A DNA stretch of 64,000 bases from Shimia_B sp038528385 (GCA_038528385.1 JBCBET010000001.1:310001-374000); one strand, 5' to 3'; positions 42,429-52,672 are shown, counted from the first letter of the stretch. The notes: generated from the letters alone by a model not told the origin. Program-made: numbers and translations.

Positions 42429-44549
42429 TTACTCGGCGAGCATGCTCAGGTCGTAGGCCTGCTCCGGCAGGTTGAGCTGGTACATGAAGACCTGGCCGCC
42501 ACGGTCGGCTTCCACGCTCATCACCTGCCCGCCGGACTTCGTGCGGTGCTGGACCACGCCCAATAGCAGTTGCTCGTTCATCGGAACCGAGCCGATGATC
42601 TCCTGACGGCCCGTGCCTGCGATCTCGTCCATCGTGTAGAAGCTTCCGTCATCCTTCTGGGACAGAAGCGCCGTCAGCGTCCAGGAGCCGGAGAACTCCG
42701 AGGTGCGCGGGCGGTCGATGGCCCCGGCAAGAGCGGTGGCACCAGCCTGCGCGCGCGGGCTTTCCGTGCCGCCGGCCATGGCGATGAAGTAGCCCTTGCC
42801 GGGCTCGTTCAGCTGCATGGTCTCGGGGTCGAGCACGAGAGCGTACTTGCGCTCGCCAAAGGCGTTGCCGCTGTCCTCGTCGACGATCAGCACGTCGCCG
42901 TCGGAGCCCTTGACCCAGAGCAGGCCGTCGGGATCGTTGGACTTCGCGAGGCCGTTCTCGTCGGTGGCGTGGGTGCCCATGCCGCCGTGCTTGATGCCCT
43001 TGTCGCCCACTTCCACCGTCAGCGTGCCGTCGAAGGACGGAAGCGTCCGGATGCTGATGCCCGTGAGCATCTCCGGCAGCGCGCCATCGGCGGCCTCGAG
43101 TTCGGCTGCGAGGTTGGTCAGCTCGAAGGAGAGGTAGCCGCCATATTCCGACATCGACTGGACCCAGCGGGTCTTGGTGATGTCGGGGTCCACGGCGGGG
43201 TGCTCGGTCTTCGTGTTGCCGTTGAAGAAGAGGTGCCCTTCGGGCTGCTCGGCGTCATCGGACCACTTGAAGATCTCGGTCGCGCCCACGGCCACCGGGT
43301 TGTCCCAGCCGCCCCACTGGTAGGACGTCGGCACGAAGGCCACGTCGAACTGCTCGGGAGCATCGGGATCTGCCATGTAGATGTCCGCAAGCTCTTCCTG
43401 TGCGGTCGGGTTCTCGAAGCCGAGCTCCGCGAGCGTCTCCATGGAGGCCGCCACGCCGTAGATCTTGCCGTGCAGCAGGCCGTTGCGCGCGAGGAACTGA
43501 TCACGCTCATTTGCGTCAGCCGCGAGCGGCGTGCCGTCCGCGTCCGCGCCCTTGAGGCCGACATAGATCTTGAGCGGTGCGACCGACATGTTCTGGTTGT
43601 AGCCCGCGAGGACCATCACGACGTAATCGGGATGCTGGGAGTTGATCGGCATGATCTTCTCGTAGCCCGACTGGCCGAGCGCGGGGACGGTGTAGGCCGT
43701 CTCGTTGGCGATATCGACCGCGATGGAGGCGAGGCCCATGCCCATGTTGGTGTCCCACACGCTGGAGACGACATCGCCGTCTTCGTTGCGCAGGTCGAAC
43801 ATGCGCTGGATGTTCCACTCTTCCGCGTTGAACCACACGTCGTCGGCGGTGCCGATGCCGTCGCCGTACTTGTTGGCGGGCTCGTAATAGGCGCCGCAGA
43901 AGGACTGGAAGAAGAAGTCCGCTTTCTGAAGCACGAAGTCAGGCGCGAACTCCACGAGTTGGCCATCGGGCCGTGCCTGGTTGCCCCAGACGCCGCCCTC
44001 GGCGCGCGGGATGACCTCATCGCCGAACACGTTGTAGATCGTGCTGAAGAGGTGGCCGGAGCCCTCGAGGATCTCGGAAGCGGCGCTATCATTGTTCAGG
44101 AAATCGGCGAGGCCCGCGCGCTGGTAATCGAGGTAGTGGATGTGCGAGCCGGTAAAGGTGACGCCGGAGTTCATCTCCCACGGATAGGTCTCCGTGGACA
44201 TCGTGGCGTAGGATTCGGACTGGTAGGCCACGCGCACGGTGTCGTCGTCCTGGAGCCACGCGGCATTGCCGTCGGGCCAGCCGGTGAGCGCCATGCCGGT
44301 CTCCGCGTCGACCTCACCCACGGTGGCGAGCGCCTTCATGCTAGTCAGGAAGGGGAAATCGGTGTCGGCGGACTGACCGTCGACGATCTCGAACCCGTCC
44401 CCTGCCGTAGAGGCTTCGGCGACGAGCGCGGTCGTCTCGCCGATCTTGACGAGGTCGGCATGGTCCATGGCCGCGACGGTCAGGGCCGACGTCGACATCA
44501 GGGCCGCCGAGACGGACAGTGTTAGGATGAGGCTGGGGGGTTTACGCAT
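42429..44549 (-). CDS. Large secreted protein of unknown function (possibly PhoX/DUF839-like)
   Basis: 706 residues with a signal peptide ending near VAAMDHADL. The body is acidic and rich in Asp and Gly with many aromatic strands. DPDGLLWVKGSDGDVLIVDEDSGN and VQHRTKSGGQVMSVEADRGGQVF have the feel of a beta-propeller phosphatase or phytase of the PhoX/DUF839 type, but the usual PhoX signatures are not convincing. I therefore call it unknown. It is transcribed alone, ending at a strong terminator. A ribosome site GGAGTG lies close before the ATG. Secretion to the periplasm is the one solid inference. Confidence 0.65.
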   Translation of the reverse strand: MRKPPSLILTLSVSAALMSTSALTVAAMDHADLVKIGETTALVAEASTAGDGFEIVDGQSADTDFPFLTSMKALATVGEVDAETGMALTGWPDGNAAWLQDDDTVRVAYQSESYATMSTETYPWEMNSGVTFTGSHIHYLDYQRAGLADFLNNDSAASEILEGSGHLFSTIYNVFGDEVIPRAEGGVWGNQARPDGQLVEFAPDFVLQKADFFFQSFCGAYYEPANKYGDGIGTADDVWFNAEEWNIQRMFDLRNEDGDVVSSVWDTNMGMGLASIAVDIANETAYTVPALGQSGYEKIMPINSQHPDYVVMVLAGYNQNMSVAPLKIYVGLKGADADGTPLAADANERDQFLARNGLLHGKIYGVAASMETLAELGFENPTAQEELADIYMADPDAPEQFDVAFVPTSYQWGGWDNPVAVGATEIFKWSDDAEQPEGHLFFNGNTKTEHPAVDPDITKTRWVQSMSEYGGYLSFELTNLAAELEAADGALPEMLTGISIRTLPSFDGTLTVEVGDKGIKHGGMGTHATDENGLAKSNDPDGLLWVKGSDGDVLIVDEDSGNAFGERKYALVLDPETMQLNEPGKGYFIAMAGGTESPRAQAGATALAGAIDRPRTSEFSGSWTLTALLSQKDDGSFYTMDEIAGTGRQEIIGSVPMNEQLLLGVVQHRTKSGGQVMSVEADRGGQVFMYQLNLPEQAYDLSMLAE

Positions 44550-44897
44550 GGGTCACTCCTTGGCGATGCACCACACATGTTGCGTTCTCTATGTACCATT
44601 TTTTTGACACATTGCGCCTGGGGCGGCCTTTTCCGGCCTGCTCGGGCAATTTCTGTCTTGTCGGAAACAAGCCATGCCCGGGGGCTTCGGCGCACCGCCC
44701 CAACCCGCGCGGCATCGAAGGCCTGGAGATGGGACGTGGCGGCGGGAACGAGCCCGGGCTCGGCCGTTCTCTCGTCTCGCCGCCCTCTCCTGGTCCCGGG
44801 TTTCGCGTGCGACCGCCTGTGCGCATGACCGCGTCGGGACAGTCGATGCTGGTCTGTCGCGGGTGGTCCGGACCTCCACGCCCCCGGGGGCGAAGCC
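44550..44897. other. Intergenic region upstream of the large secreted protein
   Basis: About 350 bases. Small frames on both strands look spurious. A short inverted repeat CTTGT-CGGAA-ACAAG lies near 44657-44671. No pho box or other known operator was recognised. Confidence 0.5.
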
Positions 44898-45698
44898 TCA
44901 CGCCCGGATGCCATGCACGATGAGAGCCTGCCGTGGAATGACAATCCCGAATTCGGTCGCGTAGGGACTGTGGAGCTCTTCGAATGCGGCCTTGAACGCG
45001 CCGCGTCGATCCGGCGGCAAGGCGTCATGGGTCGCCGCGACCGGGCCGAACCCCTGGACGTATTCCGCCCAGACCGTTTCGACGTCGGGTGCGTAGAGCG
45101 TCGTCTCCTGCTCCCTGACATGGATCTCGAAATGACCGCCGAGCGCCTCTTTCAACCAGCTCGGTCGTCCCCAATCAAAGGGTGAGGCCGAGGGCGGCGG
45201 CGCGTTGGACCATTTCGCGATCATCGCAAAGAACCGGGCGATGTAGCCCTCGGCGCTGTCGGCCTATGTCGCGAGGGCGAGACGGCCGCCGGGCCGAAGG
45301 ACCCGCGCCATCTCTGCCACCGCCCGGGACGGCGCGCTCGAGAATATGACGCCGTAGGTCGAGATCACCCCGTCGAAGCGCCCGTCGTCGAAAGGGAGCG
45401 CCTCGACCGCCGCGCGCCGATAGGTGGGGCTCCCGGCCTGCCCCGCCGAGAACGCCTGCGCGGCAGCCAGCAGTCCGGGCGCGATGTCGACGCCAATGAC
45501 GTCGGCGCCGCGCCAGGCCGCGAGCCGCGCGGCCCAGCCTGTGCCGGTCCCGATGTCGAGGACACGCTCACCATCCCGCGGCCAGAGGGCCTGCACCGTG
45601 TGAGAGATCGTGTCCGACAATCCGAACGAAATTCCGTCATAGGCTTTGCCCGGCTGCCCCCACATCCGTGCTTCCGGAGTTAATTCGTCAAGCGTCAT
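44898..45698 (-). pseudogene. Class I SAM-dependent methyltransferase interrupted by an amber codon
   Basis: The N-terminal part (144 residues) has the SAM motif VLDIGTGTGWAARLAA and ends GGRLALAT followed by TAG at 45264-45266. The same frame continues without shift as a plausible C-terminal half containing SNAPPPSASPFDWGRPSWLKEALGGHF and ending at 44898. Relatives usually have Trp after LALAT, so a TGG-to-TAG change is the simplest explanation. The gene is divergent from an intact HxlR regulator, its probable former controller. Sequencing error or a truncated active protein are alternatives. Confidence 0.82.
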
Positions 45699-45821
45699 CG
45701 TCGCCTCCCGTCACAGCGTCGATCCCATCGTGCCGATCCGCCCGACGCGCCGATACTCCACGATCTGGAGTATTCAACTGGTTTTGTTCGCGTTACGCTC
45801 TCGGCAATCCGGGAGGCTCCG

Positions 45822-46550
45822 ATGAAGGGCTATGGTCAATTCTGTCCGATCGCCAAGGCCGCCGAGATCTTTTGCGAACGGTGGACCGCGCTGATCATTC
45901 GCAACCTCGGGGCGGGTGCGGAGCGGTTCAGCGAGGTCCATCGCGGCGTGCCGCACATGTCCGCCACGCTGCTTTCCAAGCGACTGCGGCAATTGGAGGC
46001 CGAAGGTCTCGTCGAACGCAGACGCGGCCGCTCGGCGAAGTCTTGGACCTATCATCTTACCGAGCCCGGTCGCGAGTTTCTGCCCCTCGTCGGCGCCCTG
46101 GGCATCTGGGGGCAGCGTTGGACACGCCGGGAACTCGCCGAGGGCGAGCTCGATCTCGGGCTCCTGATCTGGGGTCTGCAATTCTCGGTGGATCCCAGTG
46201 CGTTCGGGCCGATACGGCATGTCGTCCAATTGGACGTGTCCGATCAGCCGGCCCACAAGCGGCGATATTGGTTCGTCTGCGACGCGGGGGAGGTCGATCT
46301 CTGCGTCTCCGATCCCGGCGGAGACACCGATCTCGTCCTCGAAGCGACGCTCGCGGAGCTGATCGCCATCTATCGGGGAGATCTCTCCCTTGCCACGGCC
46401 ATCGAAGACGGCCGGCTGATGGTCGACGGGGCGCCCAAACATGTGCGCCGCCTGGGCCGTTGGTTCAATTTCGATGCGATGGCCCGAACCCCGCAGGCTG
46501 AGAACGGACCTGCGCGACGTTTCGCGCCAGCGCAGGTGGCGCCCGGCTGA
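45822..46550 (+). CDS. HxlR-family winged-helix regulator with C-terminal SCP2-like domain
   Basis: 242 residues. The N-terminal 100 residues are an HxlR winged helix: FCPIAKAAEIFCERWTALIIRNL, FSEVHRGVPHMSATLLSKRLRQLEAEGLVERR and YHLTEPGREFLPLV. The rest fits the sterol-carrier-like domain often fused in these proteins. It lacks the conserved N-terminal Cys of thiol-sensing HxlR relatives such as HypR in the usual position, though Cys8 and Cys18 are present. It is divergent from the broken methyltransferase gene with 123 bases between them, the normal layout of such a regulator and its target. Confidence 0.88.
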   Translation: MKGYGQFCPIAKAAEIFCERWTALIIRNLGAGAERFSEVHRGVPHMSATLLSKRLRQLEAEGLVERRRGRSAKSWTYHLTEPGREFLPLVGALGIWGQRWTRRELAEGELDLGLLIWGLQFSVDPSAFGPIRHVVQLDVSDQPAHKRRYWFVCDAGEVDLCVSDPGGDTDLVLEATLAELIAIYRGDLSLATAIEDGRLMVDGAPKHVRRLGRWFNFDAMARTPQAENGPARRFAPAQVAPG

Positions 46551-46759
46551 GCACTTCCCGCGGGTGCTTGCGCCGCGCGTGCGCGCTGGCGCCCAGAACG
46601 CGGGCTGGGCAGGGGATTTCGGAAGCGGCCATGCGCGCCCCAGATTCACCTGCGAAGCGTCGGCAGAGAAGAAGCTGAAAGTCAGGACGTGCGATCCGAA
46701 GCGCGATGGCGGAGCGGACGGGACCGGGAACCAACATTGTCCACTCTTCAATGCTCGCA

Positions 46760-47706
46760 CTATGCGCGTGCCACGCGCCAAGCGGACGGAGAAGTTCCGA
46801 ACCTGCCCTGAAACGCGCGGCTGAAGGCCTCCTGAGAGGCATATCCGACCGTTGCGGCGATCGCGTCGATCGTGGCGTTCGAATGCTGGAGTGCCTCTGC
46901 AGCCCGATCCAGACGCCAGTGGCGAAGATAGGTCCCGGGCTGATGGCCCATGACCTGTCGGAAGCGCTCTACGAAGCTGGATTTCGACATGCCCGAAAAA
47001 GTGGCCAACCGCGCGTTGGTCCAATCCTGCGCCGGGTCCTGATGATGGCCGCAACGGCGCGCGCGATCCGGTCGTCCTTGGCGGCCGCGAGCCAGCCCGG
47101 CACGACCTCCGCAGATTGCGCCCACCTTCGCAGGATCTGGATGAGCAGGAGGTCCAAGAGCCGCGAGACCATCACCGCCGCGCCCGGGCGCCCCGCCTCG
47201 TTTTCCTGCAGGATCAGGTCGCACACCAGATCGAGCCAGTCTATCGGGTGTTCCTTCAGATCGCTGAGGACGATGACGGGCGGGAGGGACTGGAGCACCC
47301 GCATGGCGAGATCGCTGTCGAAGCTGAAGCTTCCCCAGAACGCCCGCATGGACGGCTCGGAGGGGCCAGCCTCCGCGACGCGCATATCGGCATCGAGAAA
47401 CTCGTCGATGCTCCGCGCAACGCCCCCTCCGTCCAGATCGACCCAGTGTGCATCGCCATGCAGAAGCAAGGCCAGTTCATTCGCGCGGAGCGTGACCGGA
47501 TCCCCGGACCCGACCCGAATGTCGATTTCGCCGCTCTGGACATGATGGAGGCAGGGCGCGCCCGCAGGAAACAGCAGTCTCAGCGGCCGCCTCGGCGCCA
47601 GGACGGCGGCGCGGTCGCCCCGCGCCCGCACGATGCTCAGCACCGCGGACAGCGGGTCCGCACCGCCATTTGGTGTTCTTGCTAGTTCTTCCGCTCTTTC
47701 GATCAT
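46760..47706 (-). pseudogene. AraC-family regulator, frameshifted between sensor and HTH domains
   Basis: The sensor half (cupin type, with LHHVQSGEIDIRVGSGDP and LALLLHGDAHW) is open from ATG 47706 to DDRIARAVAAI. The HTH half lies in another frame: HQDPAQDWTNARLATFSGMSKSSFVERFRQVMGHQPGTYLR, then VGYASQEAFSRAFQGRFGTSPSAWR, ending at 46760. One missing base near 47043 (ATCAT where ATCCAT is expected) explains the break. The intact protein would match AraC regulators found next to alpha/beta hydrolases, and such a hydrolase lies divergently at 47791. Confidence 0.83.
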
Positions 47707-47790
47707 GGTGGGTCTCCTGCCGACAAAGCATCTACCCAATCATCGAAACAAGGAAGTGCATCGCTTCCCAGACCCAGAAGGAGAAGACCA

Positions 47791-48681
47791 ATGACCGACG
47801 CGAGCACCCTGTCCGCCCGCGAACAGATCGAAATCGACGCGGCCAATGCCAGCGGACGCCAACCCGTCCTTTTCGTCCATGGGCTTTGGCTGCTCGCGGG
47901 CTCCTGGCAACGTTGGGCCGACATGTTCGACGCCGCCGGCTACGCCCCCATCGCCGCGGATTGGCCGGGCGACCCGGCCACGCCAGAGGCCGCGCGGGCC
48001 AACGCCGAGGCACTCGCGGGCAATTCCATCGGCACGATCCTGTCGCACCTGGAAACCATCGTCGGCGCACTGGACCGGAAGCCGATCCTGATCGGCCATT
48101 CCATGGGCGGGCTCCTGGTGCAGATGCTCGCAGCAAGGGTCGGCGCGCCCGCCACGATCGCCATGTCGCCCGCACCGTTCCGCGGGGTCCTGCGGCTGCC
48201 CCTGTCGGCGCTGCGCACGGCCTTCCCCGTTCTGTCGAACCCGATGAACGCCCGTCGGGCCGTGCAACTGACCCCGGCCCAGTTCCGCTACGGCTTTGCA
48301 AACACGGTGTCCGAGGCCGAAGCCACCCGCCTCTTCGCCGAGCATCACGTTCCGGCGCCGGGCCGCCCGCTGTTCCAGGCCGGGCTCGCCAACCTGACCC
48401 CCTGGACCGAGGCCCGCGTGCCGCGCCGTGCCGAAAACCGTGGCCCGCTGCTCGTCATCGCTGCCGGGAAGGACCACACGGTCCCCGCAGCCGTGAGCCG
48501 CGCGGCCTATCGCATCCAGAAGCGCAATCCGTCGGCGACAGAGCTTGTGTCCATGCCCGACGCCGGACATTCGCTCGTGATCGACAACGGATGGGAAACG
48601 GTCGCGCAAAGGGCGCTGGACTTCATCGAAGCCCAGACCGGCCAAATGTGCCCCACCTCCTTGCGCGCCGTCGCATCGTAG
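47791..48681 (+). CDS. Alpha/beta hydrolase
   Basis: 296 residues with oxyanion-hole motif FVHGLW, nucleophile elbow GHSMGG (Ser104), an acid residue in AAGKDHTVP and catalytic His in DAGHSLVID. No signal peptide. It is of the general esterase or C-C hydrolase class, and the substrate is not predictable. AGGAGAAG precedes ATG 47791. It is divergent from the broken AraC regulator gene and probably lost its control when that gene broke. Confidence 0.88.
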   Translation: MTDASTLSAREQIEIDAANASGRQPVLFVHGLWLLAGSWQRWADMFDAAGYAPIAADWPGDPATPEAARANAEALAGNSIGTILSHLETIVGALDRKPILIGHSMGGLLVQMLAARVGAPATIAMSPAPFRGVLRLPLSALRTAFPVLSNPMNARRAVQLTPAQFRYGFANTVSEAEATRLFAEHHVPAPGRPLFQAGLANLTPWTEARVPRRAENRGPLLVIAAGKDHTVPAAVSRAAYRIQKRNPSATELVSMPDAGHSLVIDNGWETVAQRALDFIEAQTGQMCPTSLRAVAS

Positions 48682-48974
48682 GCGCGGATGCACCGACCAG
48701 CCGGGGCGGGACATCAACCCAGCCCCGGCCCCTCCTGACGCTTCCCGTGACATGGATTTGCGCCTTGGTTTTCAGGCGGCCGCGAACCAAAGGTCCGCAC
48801 CCAGCGACCCAAGCCCTCACTCGACAAACTGGCATCCTTGCTACCCGTCCAGGACCGCAAACCAAACGAACTACGAGTGCAATGAAGCCATGAACCCAGA
48901 GGTTTCAATGTACGGTCAAATTGGGTTTAGGGTCTTCGTTGCCAACGTCGGAAAAGGTTCGATCCGGGTCGCGG

Positions 48975-49064
48975 TGGCGGACAGGAAGGGATTCGAACCC
49001 TCGAGACGGTTTCCCGCCTACGCACTTTCCAGGCGCGCGCCTTCGACCACTCGGCCACCTGTCC
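48975..49064 (-). tRNA. tRNA-Ser (GGA)
   Basis: On the minus strand: acceptor stem GGACAGG / CCTGTCC, discriminator G and encoded CCA. D-arm GCCGAGTGG, anticodon loop CTGGAAA (anticodon GGA), a long class II variable arm (TAGGCGGGAAACCGTCTC) and T-arm GAGGGTTCGAATCCCTT. All parts fit a serine tRNA. Confidence 0.97.
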
Positions 49065-49190
49065 GACGCCGCGTGTAAGGAAAAGCGTGGCAGGCTGCAA
49101 CAGGGCTGTCCCTGAAATTCGCCCCGTGGGATGGACCCGCGCGGGGACCTCGCGCGGCCCGCGCCTCGGCACTAATGGATGCATACGCGG

Positions 49191-51587
49191 CTAGTCGTCG
49201 CTCGCCGCCGAGATGTCGTCGGAGGTGGGCCGCGCCGCGCCGGAGGGTGGATCGACCGTGGGCGGCTGCCGCGCGGCCTTCGGCGCCGGGCGCGCGCCAA
49301 GCGTCTCGGGATTGCGCAGCCAGATGTCGCGCTGCGCGAAGGGGATCTCGATCCCCTCCTCCGCGAAGCGTTCGGCGATGGCGTGGTTCATCTCGCTGTG
49401 CACGACGAGCTTCCAAGTGACGTCGCGCAGGATCGCGCGGATCTCGAAATCGAGGCTGCTCTCCCCGAATCCTGCAAAGTAGACGAAGGGCGGCGGGTTC
49501 ATGACGACCATGGGATGCGCCTCACCGATCTCCTGCAGGATCTTCTCCACCCGCTTCGTGTCGGTCCCGTAGGCCACGCCGACAGATGCGATCACGCGTC
49601 CCACCGTGTTGCCGCGCGTGTAATTCGTCACCGTGCCGGAGATGAGATCCGCGTTCGGCACGATCACGTCGGTCCGGTCGAACGTCTCGATCCGCGTGGA
49701 GCGCACCGAGATGTCGCGCACGAAGCCCATATTTGGCCCCACCTCGATCCAGTCGCCCTCGCTGATCGGGCGCTCCACCAACAGGATGATGCCGGAGATG
49801 AAGTTCGAGACGATGTTCTGCAGGCCGAAGCCTATGCCCACGCCGAGCGCACCGGCGATGAAAGCGAGGCTCGTGAGGTCGATGCCCGCCGCCGATATGG
49901 CCACGAGGCCCGCCAAGAATATCCCCACATAGCCCAGCCCGCTCACGACCGCCGTGCGCCCGCCCTGGTCGAGCTTCGTCTTGGGCAGCACGGAGGTCCG
50001 CAGCGCCGATTGCACGAACCGCGTGATGGCATAGCCCACGGCGAAAACCGCGATCAGCGTGAAAAACACGCTGGGCGAGATCCGGGTATCCCCGATCAGC
50101 ACACCTTCCTGCACGGCGATCCAGACCTCGCCCAGATCGTTGACCGTCGCGCCCCAGATGAGCGCAAGAAGCGGCACGGCCAAAACGAAGAGAAGAGCGC
50201 TGGCCAGGACCGGCACGAGGCTCTCCTCCGCGGAGGTCTGCCCGCGGGAAATGACCACGTAGGCGTCGCGCACCACGTCCACAAGAAGCGCCAACACCGC
50301 AAAGAGCGCGAGCGTCTGGACCGCCGGCAAGGTCAGCGCCTCGGCCGCATTCAGATATCCCGCGATCGCCAGGAGCGGCCCCACGACGCCGACGGTGCGC
50401 GCCAGTCGCGACAGGAGGCCCACGAGGCGGTCGAGAACGGTGGGCGCGGGCTCTCCTTCCTCGGTCGTGCTCGGGACATGGCGTCCCATGAGCCGACCCA
50501 AACGAAAAAGCAGGTACCCTATGGTGATGACCACGGGCAAAAGGAGCGCCGTGCGCGTCTCCTCGTCGTAGCGGTCGATCTCGGCAAGCTGGCGGAAGAA
50601 GATCCCCGCCGCGAGCACGAGCCCCATGAACAGCAGCAGGTAGCGCGCCCGACGATAGAGCGCGGGCGCGATATTGAGGGGCGAGCGCACGCCCTCGATC
50701 TTGGGAAAAAGCCGCCCGCCGAGCCAGCGATAGACGAAGATCGCCGTGCCGATGGCGGGGATGAAGGCGACGAGCTCCTCGCCCCAGAAGAAAAAGAGCC
50801 CTGTCCGGTTCAACGCGAGGCTCAGCGCCAGAAGCCCGATCAGGGGCACGATCACCTGCCCCAGCGAGATCAGAAACCCCGAGAGCCGGAGCCCGGCGCC
50901 GGCTTCCGACCCGCCCGGTCGCTCCAACCGCTCGCCGATGAGCTCGAGCCAGCGCCTGCCCCGGAGCACGAGCACGAGCGCCACGGCGAGGAGGACGAGG
51001 ATGAGCGGCAGGTTCTCTTCGAGCTCGCGCGCCGCCAGCCCGTCATCCATGGCCCGGTCCATGCCATCAATGAGGTCGAAGAGGCTGTCGTTGAGATCCT
51101 TCGCGGCGCCAGACCAGATGGCAAGGTTCCAGGCCGGAGGGCCGCGGGACGTCAGCGTCTCCGCGCGGCGGTCGCGCAGGATCGTGTCGATTTCCCCGAC
51201 GATCCCGTCGGCGCGGCTGAAGGCCTCTCCGGCCGCGATCCGCGGCGCCGAGAGCGTGGTGATCTGCTCCGACAGCTCCGCGCGTCTGCGCGCGATCTCC
51301 TCGGCTTCCGCGGTGCCGTCCTCGGGCGCCGCGCCCAAGGCCTCCAACTGGCCGCTCAGCGTCTCCAGGCGCGTGGCGTTTATGTTCTGGGCGCCGAGGA
51401 ACTCGGCGCGGAACGCGTCGACCTCGGCGCGCACACTCTCCAGGGCATCATCGGAGGCGCGGCCCGCTTCCACGGCGGCCTCGGCGCGGGTGGCGACCGC
51501 CTCCCAGGCCGCGTAATCCGGGCCCTCCTGCGCCCAGGCCGCGGCGACCGCGAGCCAGAGGACGATTGCCGCGACGAGCGCGCGCAT
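49191..51587 (-). CDS. Large mechanosensitive channel, MscS family with DUF3772-type N-terminus
   Basis: 798 residues. A signal peptide (VAAIVLWLAVAAAWAQ) is followed by a periplasmic helical region (to about 190), then about ten membrane helices and the MscS pore and beta domain near the C-terminus. The pore region reads GALGVGIGFGLQNIVSNFISGIILL, followed by RPISEGDWIEVG and VRSTRIETFDRTDVIVPNADLISGTVTNYTR. It releases solutes on hypo-osmotic shock. ATG 51587 overlaps the cysK stop codon, so it is the last gene of the trg operon. A longer frame to 51806 lies within cysK. Confidence 0.92.
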   Translation of the reverse strand: MRALVAAIVLWLAVAAAWAQEGPDYAAWEAVATRAEAAVEAGRASDDALESVRAEVDAFRAEFLGAQNINATRLETLSGQLEALGAAPEDGTAEAEEIARRRAELSEQITTLSAPRIAAGEAFSRADGIVGEIDTILRDRRAETLTSRGPPAWNLAIWSGAAKDLNDSLFDLIDGMDRAMDDGLAARELEENLPLILVLLAVALVLVLRGRRWLELIGERLERPGGSEAGAGLRLSGFLISLGQVIVPLIGLLALSLALNRTGLFFFWGEELVAFIPAIGTAIFVYRWLGGRLFPKIEGVRSPLNIAPALYRRARYLLLFMGLVLAAGIFFRQLAEIDRYDEETRTALLLPVVITIGYLLFRLGRLMGRHVPSTTEEGEPAPTVLDRLVGLLSRLARTVGVVGPLLAIAGYLNAAEALTLPAVQTLALFAVLALLVDVVRDAYVVISRGQTSAEESLVPVLASALLFVLAVPLLALIWGATVNDLGEVWIAVQEGVLIGDTRISPSVFFTLIAVFAVGYAITRFVQSALRTSVLPKTKLDQGGRTAVVSGLGYVGIFLAGLVAISAAGIDLTSLAFIAGALGVGIGFGLQNIVSNFISGIILLVERPISEGDWIEVGPNMGFVRDISVRSTRIETFDRTDVIVPNADLISGTVTNYTRGNTVGRVIASVGVAYGTDTKRVEKILQEIGEAHPMVVMNPPPFVYFAGFGESSLDFEIRAILRDVTWKLVVHSEMNHAIAERFAEEGIEIPFAQRDIWLRNPETLGARPAPKAARQPPTVDPPSGAARPTSDDISAASDD

Positions 51588-52621
51588 CACACGTCCGCGA
51601 AGACGTCTGGCATCTCGCGCGGGGCCGCGTCGAGCCAGGCGGGCACCGGCAGGCCCTTCGTGCGCAGGAAATCGGGGTTGTAGAGCTTGGAGGCGTAGCG
51701 CGTGCCGTAGTCGCACAGGATCGTCACGATGGTATGTCCCGGCCCCAGATCGCGCGCCATCTCCATGGCGCCGCCGATATTGATGCCGGTGGAAAGCCCC
51801 ATGCACAGCCCCTCCTCCTGCAGCAGGTCGAACACGAGGGGCACGGCCACCTCGTCTGAGACGCGACAGACGAAATCAGGGGCAAAGCCCTCGAGATTGG
51901 CGGTGACCCGTCCCTGCCCGATCCCCTCGGAGATGGAGTTTCCTTCCGATCGGAACGCCCCCTCGGTGTACCAGGCATAGAGCGCCGCGCCGTGGGGATC
52001 GACGAGACCCACCTTCACGCCCTTGGGTTGGAGGTATTCGGCCATGCCGGCCACCGTCCCGCCGGAACCCGCCGCGCAGATGAAGCCGTCGACGCGGCCC
52101 TCCGTCTGCTCCCAGACCTCGGGGCCCGTCGTCTCCACATGGGCCTGCCTGTTCGCCACGTTGTCGAACTGGTTGGCCCAGATCGCCCCGCCGGGCAGCT
52201 GCGCGTCGAGCTCCTTCGCGAGCCGCTCGGAATAGCGCACGTAATTGTTGGGGTTCTTGTAGGGTGCGGCAGGCACCTCCACGAGTTCCGCACCGGCGAG
52301 CCGCAGCATGTCCTTTTTCTCCCGGCTTTGGGTCTCCGGGATCACGATGACGCATTTGAAGCCCATGGCCGCCCCCACGAGCGCGAGGCCGATGCCGGTA
52401 TTGCCCGCCGTGCCCTCCACGATGGTGCCGCCGGGCTTGAGCGTGCCGCGCGCCATGGCGTCGCGGATGATGAAGAGCGCCGCGCGATCCTTCACGCTCT
52501 GCCCGGGATTTAAGAATTCCGCCTTGCCGAGGATGGTGCACCCGGTCTCCTCGCTGGCGCGCCTCAGCTTGATGAGGGGCGTGTTGCCGATGGCCGCGGG
52601 CAGGTCTTCGTAGATGCGCAT
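51587..52621 (-). CDS. cysK: Cysteine synthase A-type PLP enzyme
   Basis: 344 residues. NPGQSVKDRAA carries the PLP-binding Lys, EGTAGNTGIGLA is the substrate and phosphate loop, and AAGSGGTVAGMAEYL is the glycine-rich PLP phosphate site. It condenses O-acetylserine with sulfide. GAGCTCC before ATG 52621 (read on the minus strand as GGAGCTC) supports the start. In Rhodobacter sphaeroides cysK lies with trgA and trgB in a tellurite-resistance locus; the same order is seen here. The 51-base gap to trgB is the only real gap in the operon. Confidence 0.93.
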   Translation of the reverse strand: MRIYEDLPAAIGNTPLIKLRRASEETGCTILGKAEFLNPGQSVKDRAALFIIRDAMARGTLKPGGTIVEGTAGNTGIGLALVGAAMGFKCVIVIPETQSREKKDMLRLAGAELVEVPAAPYKNPNNYVRYSERLAKELDAQLPGGAIWANQFDNVANRQAHVETTGPEVWEQTEGRVDGFICAAGSGGTVAGMAEYLQPKGVKVGLVDPHGAALYAWYTEGAFRSEGNSISEGIGQGRVTANLEGFAPDFVCRVSDEVAVPLVFDLLQEEGLCMGLSTGINIGGAMEMARDLGPGHTIVTILCDYGTRYASKLYNPDFLRTKGLPVPAWLDAAPREMPDVFADV

Positions 52622-52672
52622 GGGGAGCTCCTTTGGCCCAGAGGTACGTGGAGGCGCGCGGCGCCACAAGTC

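Noticed and set aside
42570..44525. 651-codon plus-strand frame opposite the large secreted protein
   Set aside because: It mirrors the minus-strand gene, which has a signal peptide, ribosome site and terminator. The plus-strand translation is low-complexity with repeated His, Arg and Val.
49179..51683. 834-codon plus-strand frame opposite the MscS gene
   Set aside because: Very rich in Arg, Asp and His with no fold. The minus strand encodes a clear MscS pore domain.
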